Assembly: GCF_022346005.1 (NCBI RefSeq)
Contig: NZ_JAKRMY010000003.1
Location: 1-64,000 of the forward strand
Direction: 5' to 3'
DNA: 64,000 bases
DNA from: Corynebacterium sp. ACRPS
GTDB lineage: Bacteria; Actinomycetota; Actinomycetes; Mycobacteriales; Mycobacteriaceae
Position 1 is the first letter of the stretch. Every line of letters starts with the position of its first letter. The translations under genes were made by a program, and so were the position numbers. Of the stretch, positions 52,871 through 62,686 are shown in pieces. The notes beneath the pieces are model-generated. The model was not told the DNA's origin, did no database searches, and saw only the letters and a list, made by a program, of their open reading frames with translations.

Positions 52871-54396
52871 TCCTCTGGTTCCTCCAGCGCGGGCAGGCGC
52901 ACCGTAAAGGTGGTGCCCTGGCCCAGCTTGGAGTCCACGCTGATGCTGCCGCCGTGCTGTTCCACCAAGGAATGCACGATGGCAAGGCCCAAACCGGATC
53001 CGCCGGTATCGCGCGTGCGCGAGGAATCCGCGCGGTAGAAGCGCTCGAAGATGTGGGCGGCGTCCTCGGACGACATTCCCTTGCCGTCATCGATGACATC
53101 CACGAGGATGTCCTTGTTGTCGCGGCGCAACTGCAGGGTGACCGTGGCATCCTCGCCGCCGTGGCGCAGCCCATTGGTAATCAAGTTGAGCAGAACTTGG
53201 TGGAGGCGGTCTGCATCGCCATTGACCACGGGGATGGACTGCGCATTATTGACCACCTTGACCTCGCGCTCGGGGAAGGCAGCGCGCGCGGACGATCCCA
53301 CCGAAAGGGAAAGCTCCAGAAGGTCCACCGGCCGCAGGTCTAGACGCGTTCCTTCCGCGCGGGTAAGCGCAAGCAGATCCTCTACCAGCAACGACATGCG
53401 CTTGGATTCCTTATCGATCTTGGAAAAGACCAGATCGACATCGTTTGTCGCCCCAGAGCGGTAGAGCTCCGTGTAACCGCGCAGGCTGGTCAGCGGGGTG
53501 CGCAGTTCGTGGGAGGCATCGCCGACAAAGCGGCGCATCTGTTCCTCTTTTTCCTGCGCCGTAACGACCGAGCGCTGCAGGTGGCCCAGCATGATATTGA
53601 GCGCGGCGGCCAATTGGCCAACCTCCGTATGCAGCGGCCATTCAGGCACGCGCTTGTCCAAATCACCGGCCGCGATTTCCGATGCCGTCGATTCCACCAC
53701 CCGCAGCGGCCGCAACGCCCTGCGGATGAACCAGAAGCCCACGCCGGCCATGGCTGCCAAGGCAATCGCTGCAATGGATACCTGCACCATGGCAAGGCCA
53801 TGCAGGATCTCCTTTTCATGGGTCATGTCCTTGGCAATGACGGTGATAACGCCATTGGAATCCGCAAAGGCCAGCGCGCGCCACTTGGTGTTATTTTCAA
53901 TCGAGCCCACCGTCGTGGGGTACCCGCCCAAGGGAACGCCCTCCACGTCCGGGGTGGTGGACGTGGGACCGGAATAGCGAATCGTGCCATCCGGAAGGTA
54001 ATTGAGCACCACGTATTCCGTGGGCGGGCGCTTGGTGTGATCACCTAAAAAGAAGTCATTGCCCACATCGCGTGCCCAGGAAGACGACGCTGAGCGCAGT
54101 TCGCTATCGACGTTGTTATACAGCACGTTGCGCATGATCGAGTTCACGGCAAAGGACGAACCCGTCAACCCGAGGCCGGAGATGACCACGAGGAGAACCA
54201 CAAGCCAGGTGCGCAGGGGCATCGCCTGCGGAATCTGCTTGATGTAGTCGCGCTTGGAGCGCTTCTTTTTCTTTCCCTGCCCCTGCTGTGGCAGCTGATC
54301 CAGCTGCTCATGCCACTTCTTTGGCGGCTGCTGCGGCTGCTGGGGCTGGGACTGCGCGGTCCTGCCCGCAGCGGGGTTCTCCTGTGAATCTGCCAT
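52867..54396 (-). CDS. phoS: Sensor histidine kinase PhoS (phosphate response)
   Basis: A 509-residue membrane kinase paired with the PhoR-type regulator upstream. The cytosolic N-terminus is rich in Gln and Pro (residues 1-50), followed by TM1 (about 61-84), an extracellular sensor domain (85-200), TM2 (203-224), HAMP, and HisKA with phosphorylated His296 in GDASHELRTPL. The HATPase domain has N box NLITNGLRHGG, G1 DDGKGM and G2 GGSGLGLAIV. In C. glutamicum the orthologous pair controls phosphate starvation genes including pst. Follows the regulator by 14 bp in one operon. Confidence 0.88.
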   Translation of the reverse strand: MADSQENPAAGRTAQSQPQQPQQPPKKWHEQLDQLPQQGQGKKKKRSKRDYIKQIPQAMPLRTWLVVLLVVISGLGLTGSSFAVNSIMRNVLYNNVDSELRSASSSWARDVGNDFFLGDHTKRPPTEYVVLNYLPDGTIRYSGPTSTTPDVEGVPLGGYPTTVGSIENNTKWRALAFADSNGVITVIAKDMTHEKEILHGLAMVQVSIAAIALAAMAGVGFWFIRRALRPLRVVESTASEIAAGDLDKRVPEWPLHTEVGQLAAALNIMLGHLQRSVVTAQEKEEQMRRFVGDASHELRTPLTSLRGYTELYRSGATNDVDLVFSKIDKESKRMSLLVEDLLALTRAEGTRLDLRPVDLLELSLSVGSSARAAFPEREVKVVNNAQSIPVVNGDADRLHQVLLNLITNGLRHGGEDATVTLQLRRDNKDILVDVIDDGKGMSSEDAAHIFERFYRADSSRTRDTGGSGLGLAIVHSLVEQHGGSISVDSKLGQGTTFTVRLPALEEPED

Positions 54397-54410
54397 TATA
54401 AAACGTCAGT

Positions 54411-55115
54411 TTAGGACCGCGGGGTGCGCAGCACATAGCCAACGCCGCGCACGGTGTGGATAAGCTGCGTATCGCCGGTATCGATCTTGCGGCGCAGGTA
54501 AGAAATATAGGATTCCACGACGTTGCCATCGCCGCCGAAGTCATAGTGCCAGACGTTGTCCAGGATCTTGGACTTGGAGAGCACCACTTCCTTGTTTTGC
54601 ATGAGGTAGCGCAGGAGGTTGAATTCCGTGGGAGAAAGCTCGATGAGCTCGCCGCCCTTGGTGACCTCGTGGGTATCGTCATTCAAGGTCAGATCGGCAT
54701 AGCTCATGGTGGCGTCATTAGAAGACTCCTCGGCGGCACCGCCGCGGCGCATGATCACGCGCAGGCGGGTGATGACCTCTTCGAGGCTAAAGGGTTTGGT
54801 GACGTAATCATCTGCGCCGATGGTCAGGCCGTGAATGCGCTGATCCACGCCGTCCTTGGCGGTCAGGTACAGCACTGGGCCATCCAGGCCTTCCTGGCGC
54901 AGCTTGCCCAAGAGCTCAAAGCCGTCCATACCTGGCATCATGACGTCCAAAATGTAGGCATCCGGGTTAACCTCGCGGGCCACGCGCAGGGCCTCATTGC
55001 CCGAGTTGGCGCTGTAGACCTCAAAATTTTGGAACTTCAACGATACCGTCAAAAGCTCCACGATATTCGGCTCGTCATCAACGACGAGGACTTTGGCAAG
55101 TTTATTGTCTTCCAT
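54411..55115 (-). CDS. phoR: Response regulator PhoR (PhoP-type, OmpR family)
   Basis: A 234-residue regulator. The receiver has acidic pocket VVDDEPN, phospho-acceptor Asp57 (ILDVMMPGMDGF), Thr85 and Lys107 (TKPFS). The winged-helix output domain (about 135-230) has SPTEFNLLRYLMQN and the recognition region VVESYISYLRRKID. The sequence follows mycobacterial PhoP and corynebacterial PhoR closely (VELLTVSLKFQNFEVYSANSG). Predicted to activate pstSCAB (6.0-10.1 kb) when phosphate is low. First gene of the operon; ATG at 55115 follows an AGGAGC stretch. Confidence 0.88.
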   Translation of the reverse strand: MEDNKLAKVLVVDDEPNIVELLTVSLKFQNFEVYSANSGNEALRVAREVNPDAYILDVMMPGMDGFELLGKLRQEGLDGPVLYLTAKDGVDQRIHGLTIGADDYVTKPFSLEEVITRLRVIMRRGGAAEESSNDATMSYADLTLNDDTHEVTKGGELIELSPTEFNLLRYLMQNKEVVLSKSKILDNVWHYDFGGDGNVVESYISYLRRKIDTGDTQLIHTVRGVGYVLRTPRS

Positions 55116-55240
55116 GCGTCCTGTAGCTCCTATTACTTCCTGTCATCTGCACACCTGCGTGCGTGCAAGCTTCACTAAACCATCATGGCAAACCCAGTTT
55201 CTAGCCTACTGATAAGTTTCTGACTGAAACCTGTGAAAGC

Positions 55241-55304
55241 AAAAAGTCACGCTTCCCCTTCCCAACCGTGGAACGGAATCCGCGGTAAGAAAAAGGAAGC
55301 GTGG
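55241..55304 (-). terminator. Terminator after the pyruvate:quinone oxidoreductase gene
   Basis: On the minus strand CACGCTTCC pairs with GGAAGCGTG across about 40 nt, and the 3' arm is followed by ACTTTTTGC. It lies 27 bp beyond the stop at 55331 and precedes phoR. Confidence 0.6.
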
Positions 55305-55330
55305 CTAGCGCGCTATTTGGCAGTTATAGC

Positions 55331-57076
55331 TTAGAAGTCCTGCGGGCGTGGGATATTGCGCAGGTTGGACTTGGCCATGGACAGCATGGAGCCCACGCCG
55401 CCGCCGAAGACGGTGCGGGTAGCGGCCTTGGAGAAGCCCAGGAGCTGGTCGAAGGTCAGCGTCGGTGGCAGGGACAGGGCGTTGGGGTCGGTGACGACAT
55501 CGATAAGCGCAGGGCCGTTATAAGCCAAGGCCTTCTTGATCTGCTTCGGAGCCTGCTTCGGATCCTCGATGCGGAAGGTCTTGATGCCGGCGGCTTCTGC
55601 GATCTTGGAAAAGTCCACGGACTCGTGGTCGGTCTCGTGCTCCGGGATGCCGCCCACCAGCATCTCCAGCTTGACCATGCCCAGCGAGGAGTTATTGAAT
55701 ACGAACATCTTGACCGGCAGCTGGTGCAGCTTGACCGTCAGCAGCTCGCCCATGAGCATTGAAAGCCCGCCGTCGCCAGAGAAAGTAATGACCTGGCGGC
55801 CAGGATTAGCCTGCTGCGCGCCGATGGCCTGCGGTAGGGCGTTTGCCATGGTGCCGTGGCGGAAGGAACCGATCTGCTCGCGCTTGCCATTCGGGGTGAT
55901 GTAGCGCGCGCCCCAGACGTTGCACATGCCCGTATCGACGGTGAAGATGGCGTCATCGTCGGCCTCTTGGTCAATGAGATCCGCGATGTACTCAGGGTGG
56001 ATCGGGGTGTGCTTTTCCACGTTGGAGGTATAGGCTTCCACGACGTGCTCCAGCTTGTCGTAGTGCTTCTTCAGCATCTTATCCAAGAAGGAGCGGTCCT
56101 TCTTCTCCTCCACGTGCGGCAGGATGTTCTCGATGGTGGCGGCAACGTCGCCGGTCACGGGGTAGGAGATCTTCGTGCGGCGGCCGATGTGGGAGCCGTT
56201 GATATCGACCTGCGCCACGTTGCCCTTAGGCAGGAAGTCGTTATACGGGAAGTCCGTGCCCAAGAGGATCAGCAGGTCCGCCTCGTGGGTGGCCTCGTGC
56301 GCGGCGCCGTAGCCGAGCAATCCAGACATGCCCACGTCAAACGGGTTATCGTACTGGATGTACATCTTGCCGCCGAGCGCGTGGCCAATGGGGGCCTTGA
56401 CCTTTTCTGCCAGCTGCAGCACCTGCTCGCGGGCATTTTTCGCGCCGGCACCCACGAAGAACGCGACGGACTCGGCCTCATTGATGGCCTGGGTCAGCGC
56501 TGCGGCCTCGGCCGGGTCCGGGTAGACCACGGGGCGGCCGGTGGAGATCTTGGATTCTACGAAGGTGTCATCGTCCACCTCTTCGGTAGAAACGTCGCCA
56601 GGGATAACCAGCACGGAGACGCCATTGCCGGCCATGGTGGACTGGATGGCGTGGTGGAGTACTACCCCGCCCTGGTCGCCGGACATGACCATTTCGCAGT
56701 AGCCGGAGCACTCCTGGAAGATCTGCTCCGGGTGGGTTTCCTGGAAGAAGTGGGAGCCAATCTGGCGGGAAGGAATGTGCGATGCCAGGGCCAGCACCTT
56801 GGCGCCATTGCGGTTGGCGTCATAAAGGCCCTGGATGAGGTGGGTATTGCCCGGGCCACAGGAGGCCGCGCAAACGGCCAGCTTGCCGGTGGTCAGCGAG
56901 TCCGCCTCGGCGGCAAAGGCCGCTGCTTCCTCATTGCGCACGTGGATCCACTCGATGGAGGAGCGGCGCACCGCGTCCACGATCGGGTTGAGGGAGTCTC
57001 CCACGAGGCCATAAATGTGCTCGACGCCCTGCTTTTCTAGCGTCTCAACAAGTTGTTCTGCGTAATTGCGTGCCAT
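55331..57076 (-). CDS. pqo: Pyruvate:quinone oxidoreductase (pyruvate dehydrogenase, quinone)
   Basis: Thiamine-diphosphate and FAD enzyme that oxidises pyruvate to acetate and CO2 and passes electrons to menaquinone at the membrane. The 581-residue POX/PoxB-type protein has the catalytic Glu in HVRNEEAAAFAA (about 50), GDSLNPIVDA, CGPGNTHLIQGL, the FAD-side LLILLGTDFPYNDFLP segment, and the TPP motif GDGGLSMLMGEL...NNSS. The C-terminal tail with the amphipathic membrane anchor is present. ATG at 57076 has AAGGATGATG upstream. Divergent from the MFS gene across 159 bp. Confidence 0.92.
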   Translation of the reverse strand: MARNYAEQLVETLEKQGVEHIYGLVGDSLNPIVDAVRRSSIEWIHVRNEEAAAFAAEADSLTTGKLAVCAASCGPGNTHLIQGLYDANRNGAKVLALASHIPSRQIGSHFFQETHPEQIFQECSGYCEMVMSGDQGGVVLHHAIQSTMAGNGVSVLVIPGDVSTEEVDDDTFVESKISTGRPVVYPDPAEAAALTQAINEAESVAFFVGAGAKNAREQVLQLAEKVKAPIGHALGGKMYIQYDNPFDVGMSGLLGYGAAHEATHEADLLILLGTDFPYNDFLPKGNVAQVDINGSHIGRRTKISYPVTGDVAATIENILPHVEEKKDRSFLDKMLKKHYDKLEHVVEAYTSNVEKHTPIHPEYIADLIDQEADDDAIFTVDTGMCNVWGARYITPNGKREQIGSFRHGTMANALPQAIGAQQANPGRQVITFSGDGGLSMLMGELLTVKLHQLPVKMFVFNNSSLGMVKLEMLVGGIPEHETDHESVDFSKIAEAAGIKTFRIEDPKQAPKQIKKALAYNGPALIDVVTDPNALSLPPTLTFDQLLGFSKAATRTVFGGGVGSMLSMAKSNLRNIPRPQDF

Positions 57077-57235
57077 TAAACATCATCCTTAACTCTTTAA
57101 CTGTTCTAGTACCACTGTGCTACTAAACGTGCAGGAAAGTCCAGCAATTCCTGCATACTCACACCACCGGCCTATCTGTGAGGAAGGCAATACTAATCTG
57201 AATTATCACACACTGATTCGCTACGGTTTCTAGCG

Positions 57236-58759
57236 ATGAGCATCGAGTCACCTGATACTGCCACTAAGCCCCCGCACCGCGCGGCCGCGGCGCCCTCCAC
57301 CCCAGCACAGCGGTGGTCCTTCTTTGCCGTGGTGTCCTTGGGGCTGCTCATGGTGGGCCTGGATAATTCCATCCTTTATACGGCACTGCCTCAGCTAACG
57401 CAGCAGCTGCACGCCACTGACATGCAGCAATTGTGGATCATCAATGCCTATACGCTGGTTCTATCGGGCTTGCTCCTCGGTACCGGCACATTAGGCGATC
57501 GCATTGGCCACCGCCTGATGTTCCTTATTGGCCTGGCCACCTTCGGCACCGCCTCCCTCGTGGCGGCTTATTCGCCCAATGCCTGGCTGCTCATCGCCGG
57601 CCGCGCCCTATTAGGTCTGGGCGCTGCCATCATGCTGCCTTCCACCCTGGCGCTTATCCGCCTGACCTTTCCCAATGAGGTAGAGCGCAATAAAGCCATC
57701 GGTATCTGGAGTTCTGTCGCCGTCGTAGGCGCTGCCGCCGGACCCACCGTGGGCGGATTCCTCTTAGAGCATTTCTGGTGGGGCTCGGTCTTTTTGATCA
57801 ACGTACCCATCGTGGCCCTCGCCATCATCCTCACCTTCCTCCTTGGCCCGCCCAACCTACCGAACCCGCACAAGCACTGGGATTTTCCATCCTCGTTCTA
57901 CGCGCTTATCACCCTGTCCAGCCTGGTCCTGGCCATTAAGACGGCTGCGGCCACCCAGATCAATGTCGCGCTGCTGGTCTGCTCCATTGCCACCTTCTTG
58001 CTCGGCGCCGCAGCTTTTTCCCACCGGCAAACCCGACTAAATGATCCGCTTTTGACCTTTGACATCTTCTACTCGCCCACCTTTACCGGCGGCGTGCTCA
58101 CCGCCGGTGGCGCCATGTTTGGCCTTACGGGGCTTGAATTACTTACCACCCAAAAGCTGCAGCTTGTCGATGCCCTCTCGCCCCTCGACGCCGGCCTTTT
58201 CATCTCCGCCATGGCGGTTGCGGCCATCCCCACCGCCATTGTGGGCGGCAGCGTCTTGCACCGCGTGGGCTTTTTGCCCATCATCAGCGGCGGTTTCTTG
58301 AGCATGGGCATCGGCATGCTGGGCATCATCTGGGCCGACCGCGCCGATAACCTCGCGGTATTTATTACCGGCCTCATCCTCACCGGCTTAGGCGCTGGCT
58401 CCTCGATGTCCGTATCTTCTACCGCCATCATTAATGCCGCCCCCTCCCACCGGGCAGGCATGGCCTCTGGTGTGGAAGCCGTGTCCTACGAGTTCGGCAC
58501 GCTGCTCTCCATCGCCATTACCGGCTCCCTCGTGCCACTACTGATGACGCACAAGCTTCCCGATGCCCTCGCCCCGCAAGGCACCGATGCCCTCCTATCG
58601 CCCGCCACGCACGACACCGCCGCGGCGGCGTATGACTCCGCGTACTTCCTCACCGTCGGCGGGCTTGCCTGCACCACCTTCATCTTCGCGGTGCTTACCG
58701 CCTGGTGTTTCCGCGGTAACCCGAAGTCTGGGGCGCTGTTTGCACAAAGTAGCCGATAA
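57236..58759 (+). CDS. MFS drug:H+ antiporter, DHA2 family
   Basis: A 507-residue transporter with 14 predicted helices, of the QacA/EmrB type that exports cationic or hydrophobic drugs by proton exchange. Motif A-like GDRIGHRLMFLIG after helix 2, the LGLGAAIMLPSTLALI (motif C-like) helix, GVASGVEA-type repeat HRAGMASGVEAVSYEFG near the C-terminus. Substrate unknown. ATG at 57236 follows TACGGT by 8 nt. No TetR regulator is adjacent. Confidence 0.85.
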   Translation: MSIESPDTATKPPHRAAAAPSTPAQRWSFFAVVSLGLLMVGLDNSILYTALPQLTQQLHATDMQQLWIINAYTLVLSGLLLGTGTLGDRIGHRLMFLIGLATFGTASLVAAYSPNAWLLIAGRALLGLGAAIMLPSTLALIRLTFPNEVERNKAIGIWSSVAVVGAAAGPTVGGFLLEHFWWGSVFLINVPIVALAIILTFLLGPPNLPNPHKHWDFPSSFYALITLSSLVLAIKTAAATQINVALLVCSIATFLLGAAAFSHRQTRLNDPLLTFDIFYSPTFTGGVLTAGGAMFGLTGLELLTTQKLQLVDALSPLDAGLFISAMAVAAIPTAIVGGSVLHRVGFLPIISGGFLSMGIGMLGIIWADRADNLAVFITGLILTGLGAGSSMSVSSTAIINAAPSHRAGMASGVEAVSYEFGTLLSIAITGSLVPLLMTHKLPDALAPQGTDALLSPATHDTAAAAYDSAYFLTVGGLACTTFIFAVLTAWCFRGNPKSGALFAQSSR

Positions 58760-58787
58760 ATAGCCACCTAGCTAACTTGTAAACTTT

Positions 58788-58826
58788 TACCCCCTAACTG
58801 TTTGTGCAGCTAGGGGGTAGTTTTTT
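58788..58826 (+). terminator. Rho-independent terminator after the MFS gene
   Basis: TACCCCCTA / TAGGGGGTA with an intervening loop containing GTTTGTGCAGC and followed by AGTTTTTT. Ends 2 bp before tRNA-Thr on the opposite strand. Confidence 0.85.
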
Positions 58827-58827
58827 G

Positions 58828-58900
58828 AGCTGGAGACGAGACTTGAACTCGCAACCTACGCATTACAAGTGCGTTGCGCTACCAATTGCGCCACTCCAGC
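58828..58900 (-). tRNA. tRNA-Thr (TGT)
   Basis: A 73-nt cloverleaf on the minus strand with acceptor GCTGGAG / CTCCAGC, D arm GCGC..GCGC, anticodon loop CTTGTAA (TGT) and TpsiC arm with GTTCAAG. Discriminator T. The plus-strand MFS terminator sits at its 3' end. Confidence 0.93.
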
Positions 58901-59052
58901 ACCGCGGAATTTCTTCCGCTCGTTGCATGGTACCCGAGGACCTCGCCCAAGTGGAAAGCTGGTCCCCCTTGTATGCATTTGCGCCCCACAAGGGTTAGAG
59001 TTCAGGCTGAAATTATTACTAGTGTCCCACCGCTTTTTCGAGGGTTATTTTC

Positions 59053-60783
59053 GTGTCACTACTGTCCGCTATGCGGGAGCGCCTGCGCGCATCTGCAGGC
59101 CAAGTCGCCATCATTGACGCGGCCAAAGCCGCACCCCCACCATCGCCACTCGCCCCGGTCGATCTGACCGATGCCGCCCAGGTCACGGGCGTGATGGAGA
59201 TTGCCGCGCGCATCGGCGAGCTGCTCATTAGCGCAGGATCCGCCAACTCGGATGCCCGCGCGCAGGTCCACCTGGCGGCGTCGTCGTATGGCCTGCACTA
59301 CTGCCACGTGGATATTTTGATGAATACCATCACCATCCACACCGCGATTGGCACGGGCGATAAACGCCAGAACCTCCACGTCTTTCGCGTGGTGCCGGAT
59401 GTGGGCGTGAACTTTTCCAAGCTTTCGGAAGTAGACCGCCTCATCCGCGATATCCACTCCGGTAGGGTGCCGCCCGCCATGGCGGAAAAGCGCCTGGATG
59501 ACATCGACCGCATGCCAGCGCCCTATAAGCCGTCCACGGTGATGCTTGGCTGGGGCGGCATGGGTGGCCTGATTTCCATGATGCTCGGCGGCGATCTCCT
59601 CGTCGGCCTCGTTGCCTTCGTGGTTTCCGCGCTGATTATGGGGCTTAATGATTGGTTGGCCAATTACCGCCTGCCGCCCTTTTATCAAAACGTCGTCGGC
59701 GGCTTCTTGGCCGTCTTCCCAGCCGCGATTTTGTATAACGTAGCCGCCGCCTTTGGCATTAGCATGTCGCCGGCGCAGATTATTGCGTCCGGAATCATCG
59801 TGCTGGTGGCGGGGCTGACGTTGGTGCAATCGCTTGTCGATGGCATCACCCGCTCCCCCGTAACCTCTTCCGCGCGTTTTTTCTCCGCGCTGTTATCAAC
59901 GGGCGCGATCATCGCCGGCGTGGGTGTGGGCATCCAGCTGGCCTCCGCCATGGGCTTTGACCTGCCCCCAATGGGTACCTTGGCGCCGCCGGTCTATCAC
60001 AAGATTCCCCTCTTGGTGCTGCTCGGCGGCACGGGTTCGGCCGCCTTCGCGCTGGCCTGCGGGGCTAATTGGATAGAAATTACCCTCTCAGGCCTCACGG
60101 CGGCCGCCGGTATGGTCTTCTACTACTTCGTGGTCGTGCCCTTCGGCGTCGGCCCGGTGATTGCCTCGGGCCTATCCGCCATCGTGGTGGGCCTAGCCGG
60201 CGGTTTGATGTCGCGCCGGTGGGGCATCCCGCCGCTCATTACGATGATCGTGGGCTATACGCCCATGCTGCCGGGCCTCATGCTGTACCGCGGCATGTAT
60301 GCCTCCATCAACGAGCAGATGATTACCGGCTTTACCAACCTGGCTACCGCGCTGGCCATCTCCGGCGCGCTAGCAGCCGGCGTCGTTTTTGGCGAGCGCG
60401 TCGCGCGCCGCCTGCGCCGCCCGAAGTACTTCCGCCCGTACTCCGCTTTCAAGCGCATCGGCCGGTTCTCCTTCCACAAGGCAACTCACCTGGCTCGCAA
60501 GGCCCCGCGCATCCCGCGTGTGCCGATGTCCCCCTTTGCCCCACGCGTCAACCGCCCCGAATTGCCGCCCACGCTGGGGCCAAAGCCACCGCAACACGCG
60601 CAAGCTCAGCAGCACGCGCCGGGGACCACTCCGGCGGAAGATTTGTGGCCGGCAGATTCCCAGTGGCCGGCCCAGCCGCAAGAAACTGAGCGCACCACCT
60701 ATACGGTGCCCGGCCAGAAATCACCCGCGCCGGAGGAATCCGATCACACCAAGCCCGACGGGGAGGAACCCGAGGAGCCCTAA
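59053..60783 (+). CDS. thrE: Threonine/serine exporter, ThrE family
   Basis: A 576-residue membrane exporter of small hydroxy amino acids. The cytosolic N-terminal domain (about 35-170) has the ThrE features GELLISAGSANSDARAQVHLAASSYGL and the RVVPDVGVNFSKLSEVDRLIRDI helix. About ten helices follow in two bundles (ThrE_1 and ThrE_2). A C-terminal extension of about 120 residues is basic first and then Pro, Gln and Glu-rich; it makes this protein longer than the C. glutamicum ThrE (about 489 residues, from memory). Start GTG at 59053 with GAGGG upstream. Confidence 0.87.
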   Translation: MSLLSAMRERLRASAGQVAIIDAAKAAPPPSPLAPVDLTDAAQVTGVMEIAARIGELLISAGSANSDARAQVHLAASSYGLHYCHVDILMNTITIHTAIGTGDKRQNLHVFRVVPDVGVNFSKLSEVDRLIRDIHSGRVPPAMAEKRLDDIDRMPAPYKPSTVMLGWGGMGGLISMMLGGDLLVGLVAFVVSALIMGLNDWLANYRLPPFYQNVVGGFLAVFPAAILYNVAAAFGISMSPAQIIASGIIVLVAGLTLVQSLVDGITRSPVTSSARFFSALLSTGAIIAGVGVGIQLASAMGFDLPPMGTLAPPVYHKIPLLVLLGGTGSAAFALACGANWIEITLSGLTAAAGMVFYYFVVVPFGVGPVIASGLSAIVVGLAGGLMSRRWGIPPLITMIVGYTPMLPGLMLYRGMYASINEQMITGFTNLATALAISGALAAGVVFGERVARRLRRPKYFRPYSAFKRIGRFSFHKATHLARKAPRIPRVPMSPFAPRVNRPELPPTLGPKPPQHAQAQQHAPGTTPAEDLWPADSQWPAQPQETERTTYTVPGQKSPAPEESDHTKPDGEEPEEP

Positions 60784-60845
60784 ACGCCGCCGGTAGCGTA
60801 CAATATTTAGCCTGATAGCTTTCCCAACATTCAGGAGGACTCGCC

Positions 60846-61202
60846 GTGCCACCCAAGGTCCAAGACACGCACCCACAGGAAGAACAAGATATTGCCCTGG
60901 CAGAGGAAACCGCCCGCGCCGCCCGCCGCGTGGTGGCCACCTACTCCCAAGATTTCTTGGATGGCGTGACCTTGATGTCCATGCTGGGTGTCGAGCCCAA
61001 GGGCTTGGTGCACAAGAAGGTGCTGGCGGAACAAGCCGATGCCGCGCCGAAGAAATCCACGAAGAAGGCCACCAAGAAGTCGACGTCCAAGGCATCGAAG
61101 AAGTCCACTAAAAAGTCGACGAAGAAGACCACCAAAGCGGCCAAAAAGTCCACCAAGAAGTCGACAAAGAAAGCAACAAAGAAGTCGACCAAGAAGTCTT
61201 AA
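60846..61202 (+). CDS. Histone-H1-like lysine-rich protein
   Basis: A 118-residue protein. The first about 65 residues are mixed, with a helical segment (EETARAARRVVATYSQDFLDGVTLMSMLGVE). The rest is a low-complexity basic tail of KKST/KKAT tetrads repeated about a dozen times with Ala variants. The tail resembles histone H1 and the C-terminus of mycobacterial HupB, so DNA or RNA binding is likely; no HU domain precedes it. GTG at 60846 has AGGAGG 7 nt upstream. Upstream of otsA by 14 bp, likely cotranscribed. Confidence 0.75.
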   Translation: MPPKVQDTHPQEEQDIALAEETARAARRVVATYSQDFLDGVTLMSMLGVEPKGLVHKKVLAEQADAAPKKSTKKATKKSTSKASKKSTKKSTKKTTKAAKKSTKKSTKKATKKSTKKS

Positions 61203-61216
61203 GCTAGTCTTGGACT

Positions 61217-62686
61217 ATGAGTGAGCGCGGCAATGACTTCGTAGTAGTGGCAAACCGCCTGCCGGTAGATTTAACTACCGCGGCCGATGGCAGTCAGGAG
61301 TGGACGCCCTCGCCTGGCGGTCTGGTCACCGCGCTCTCACCGGTGCTGGAAGCGCACCAGGGCTGCTGGGTGGGGTGGCCCGGCGTCGCCGATGCCGCGC
61401 CCGAGCCCTTCCGCACCGAGGCCGGGGTGTTATTGCACCCGGTCAGGCTTAGCGAGTCCGATTTTGAGGCCTTTTACGAGGGCTTTTCCAATGCCACGCT
61501 GTGGCCGCTCTACCACGATCTCATCGTCACCCCGACCTATGACCGCGACTGGTGGGATGCCTACCGCGAGGTCAACCTCCGCTTCGCGGACGAGGTAGCC
61601 CACGTGGCCGCAGAAGGCGCGACGGTCTGGGTGCAGGACTATCAGCTGCAATTATTACCGGGCATCCTGCGGCAAATGCGCCCCGATCTCACCATTGGGT
61701 TCTTCCTGCACATCCCGTTCCCCTCCCCCGATCTTTTCCGGCAGCTGCCTTGGCGGGAGGAAACGGTGCGCGGCATCTTGGGGGCAGACCTGATCGGCTT
61801 CCACTTGGAGGCCAATGCCCGCAATTTCTTGGAATTGGCCCGCCGCCAGGGCCTCGAGGTGCGTGGCGAGGCCACCACCCGCGATGTCACCGCCCATATC
61901 CGCCTCCCCGGTGGCCGCACCGTGGGCGTGGGCGCGTTCCCCATTTCCATCGCCGCGCAGGATTTCGGCCAGTTTAGCGACGAGGATAAACGCCGCGTGG
62001 CCCAATTGCGCAAGGATTTGGGCAGCCCCAAGCGCATCATTTTGGGCGTGGATCGCCTCGATTACACCAAGGGCATCCTGCAGCGCCTGACCGCCTTCGA
62101 GGAGCTCTTGGAAACCGGCGCCCTGGATCCGGAGGAGGTCACCTTGGTGCAGCTGGCCACGCCCTCGCGTGAGCGCCTCGACCACTACAAGGCCACCCGC
62201 TCCCAGGTGGAAGAGGCCGTCGGCCGCATCAATGGCCGCTTTTCCCGCATGGGCCACCCCGTGGTGCACTACCAGCACCGCGGTGTGCCCAAGGATGTGC
62301 TGCGCTGCTATTACCGCATGGCCGATATCATGCTGGTCACCCCCTTTAAGGACGGCATGAACCTCGTAGCCAAGGAGTTCGTGGCCTGCCACGACGACGG
62401 TTCTGGCGCCCTAGTGCTCTCGGAATTCGCCGGCGCCGCCGCGGAGCTGGATGAGGCCTACCTGTGCAACCCCTTCGATATCGAGTCCGTCAAGCGCGCC
62501 TTGCTTAACGCAGTGCGGGCGCTTTCCGATGCCCCCTCCACCATGACCCAGCGCATGCTCACCATGCACGATCAGGTCATAAGCCACGATGTGCAGCTGT
62601 GGTCGCAGTCCTTTTTGGGCTGCCTGCGCGCCGTTCGGACCGAATCCGCCTCGCAAGCTCCCGACTCACACGGAAAGGACTCCTAA
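61217..62686 (+). CDS. otsA: Trehalose-6-phosphate synthase
   Basis: Glycosyltransferase family 20: UDP-glucose or ADP-glucose plus glucose-6-phosphate gives trehalose-6-phosphate. The 489 residues include VVANRLPVD at the N-terminus, [44 protein letters not shown] and [12 protein letters not shown], all catalytic or sugar-nucleotide contacts. TAGTCT lies 6 nt before the ATG, so it may be leaderless despite close spacing to the lysine-rich gene. Stop TAA overlaps the next start (TAATG). Confidence 0.95.
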   Translation: MSERGNDFVVVANRLPVDLTTAADGSQEWTPSPGGLVTALSPVLEAHQGCWVGWPGVADAAPEPFRTEAGVLLHPVRLSESDFEAFYEGFSNATLWPLYHDLIVTPTYDRDWWDAYREVNLRFADEVAHVAAEGATVWVQDYQLQLLPGILRQMRPDLTIGFFLHIPFPSPDLFRQLPWREETVRGILGADLIGFHLEANARNFLELARRQGLEVRGEATTRDVTAHIRLPGGRTVGVGAFPISIAAQDFGQFSDEDKRRVAQLRKDLGSPKRIILGVDRLDYTKGILQRLTAFEELLETGALDPEEVTLVQLATPSRERLDHYKATRSQVEEAVGRINGRFSRMGHPVVHYQHRGVPKDVLRCYYRMADIMLVTPFKDGMNLVAKEFVACHDDGSGALVLSEFAGAAAELDEAYLCNPFDIESVKRALLNAVRALSDAPSTMTQRMLTMHDQVISHDVQLWSQSFLGCLRAVRTESASQAPDSHGKDS

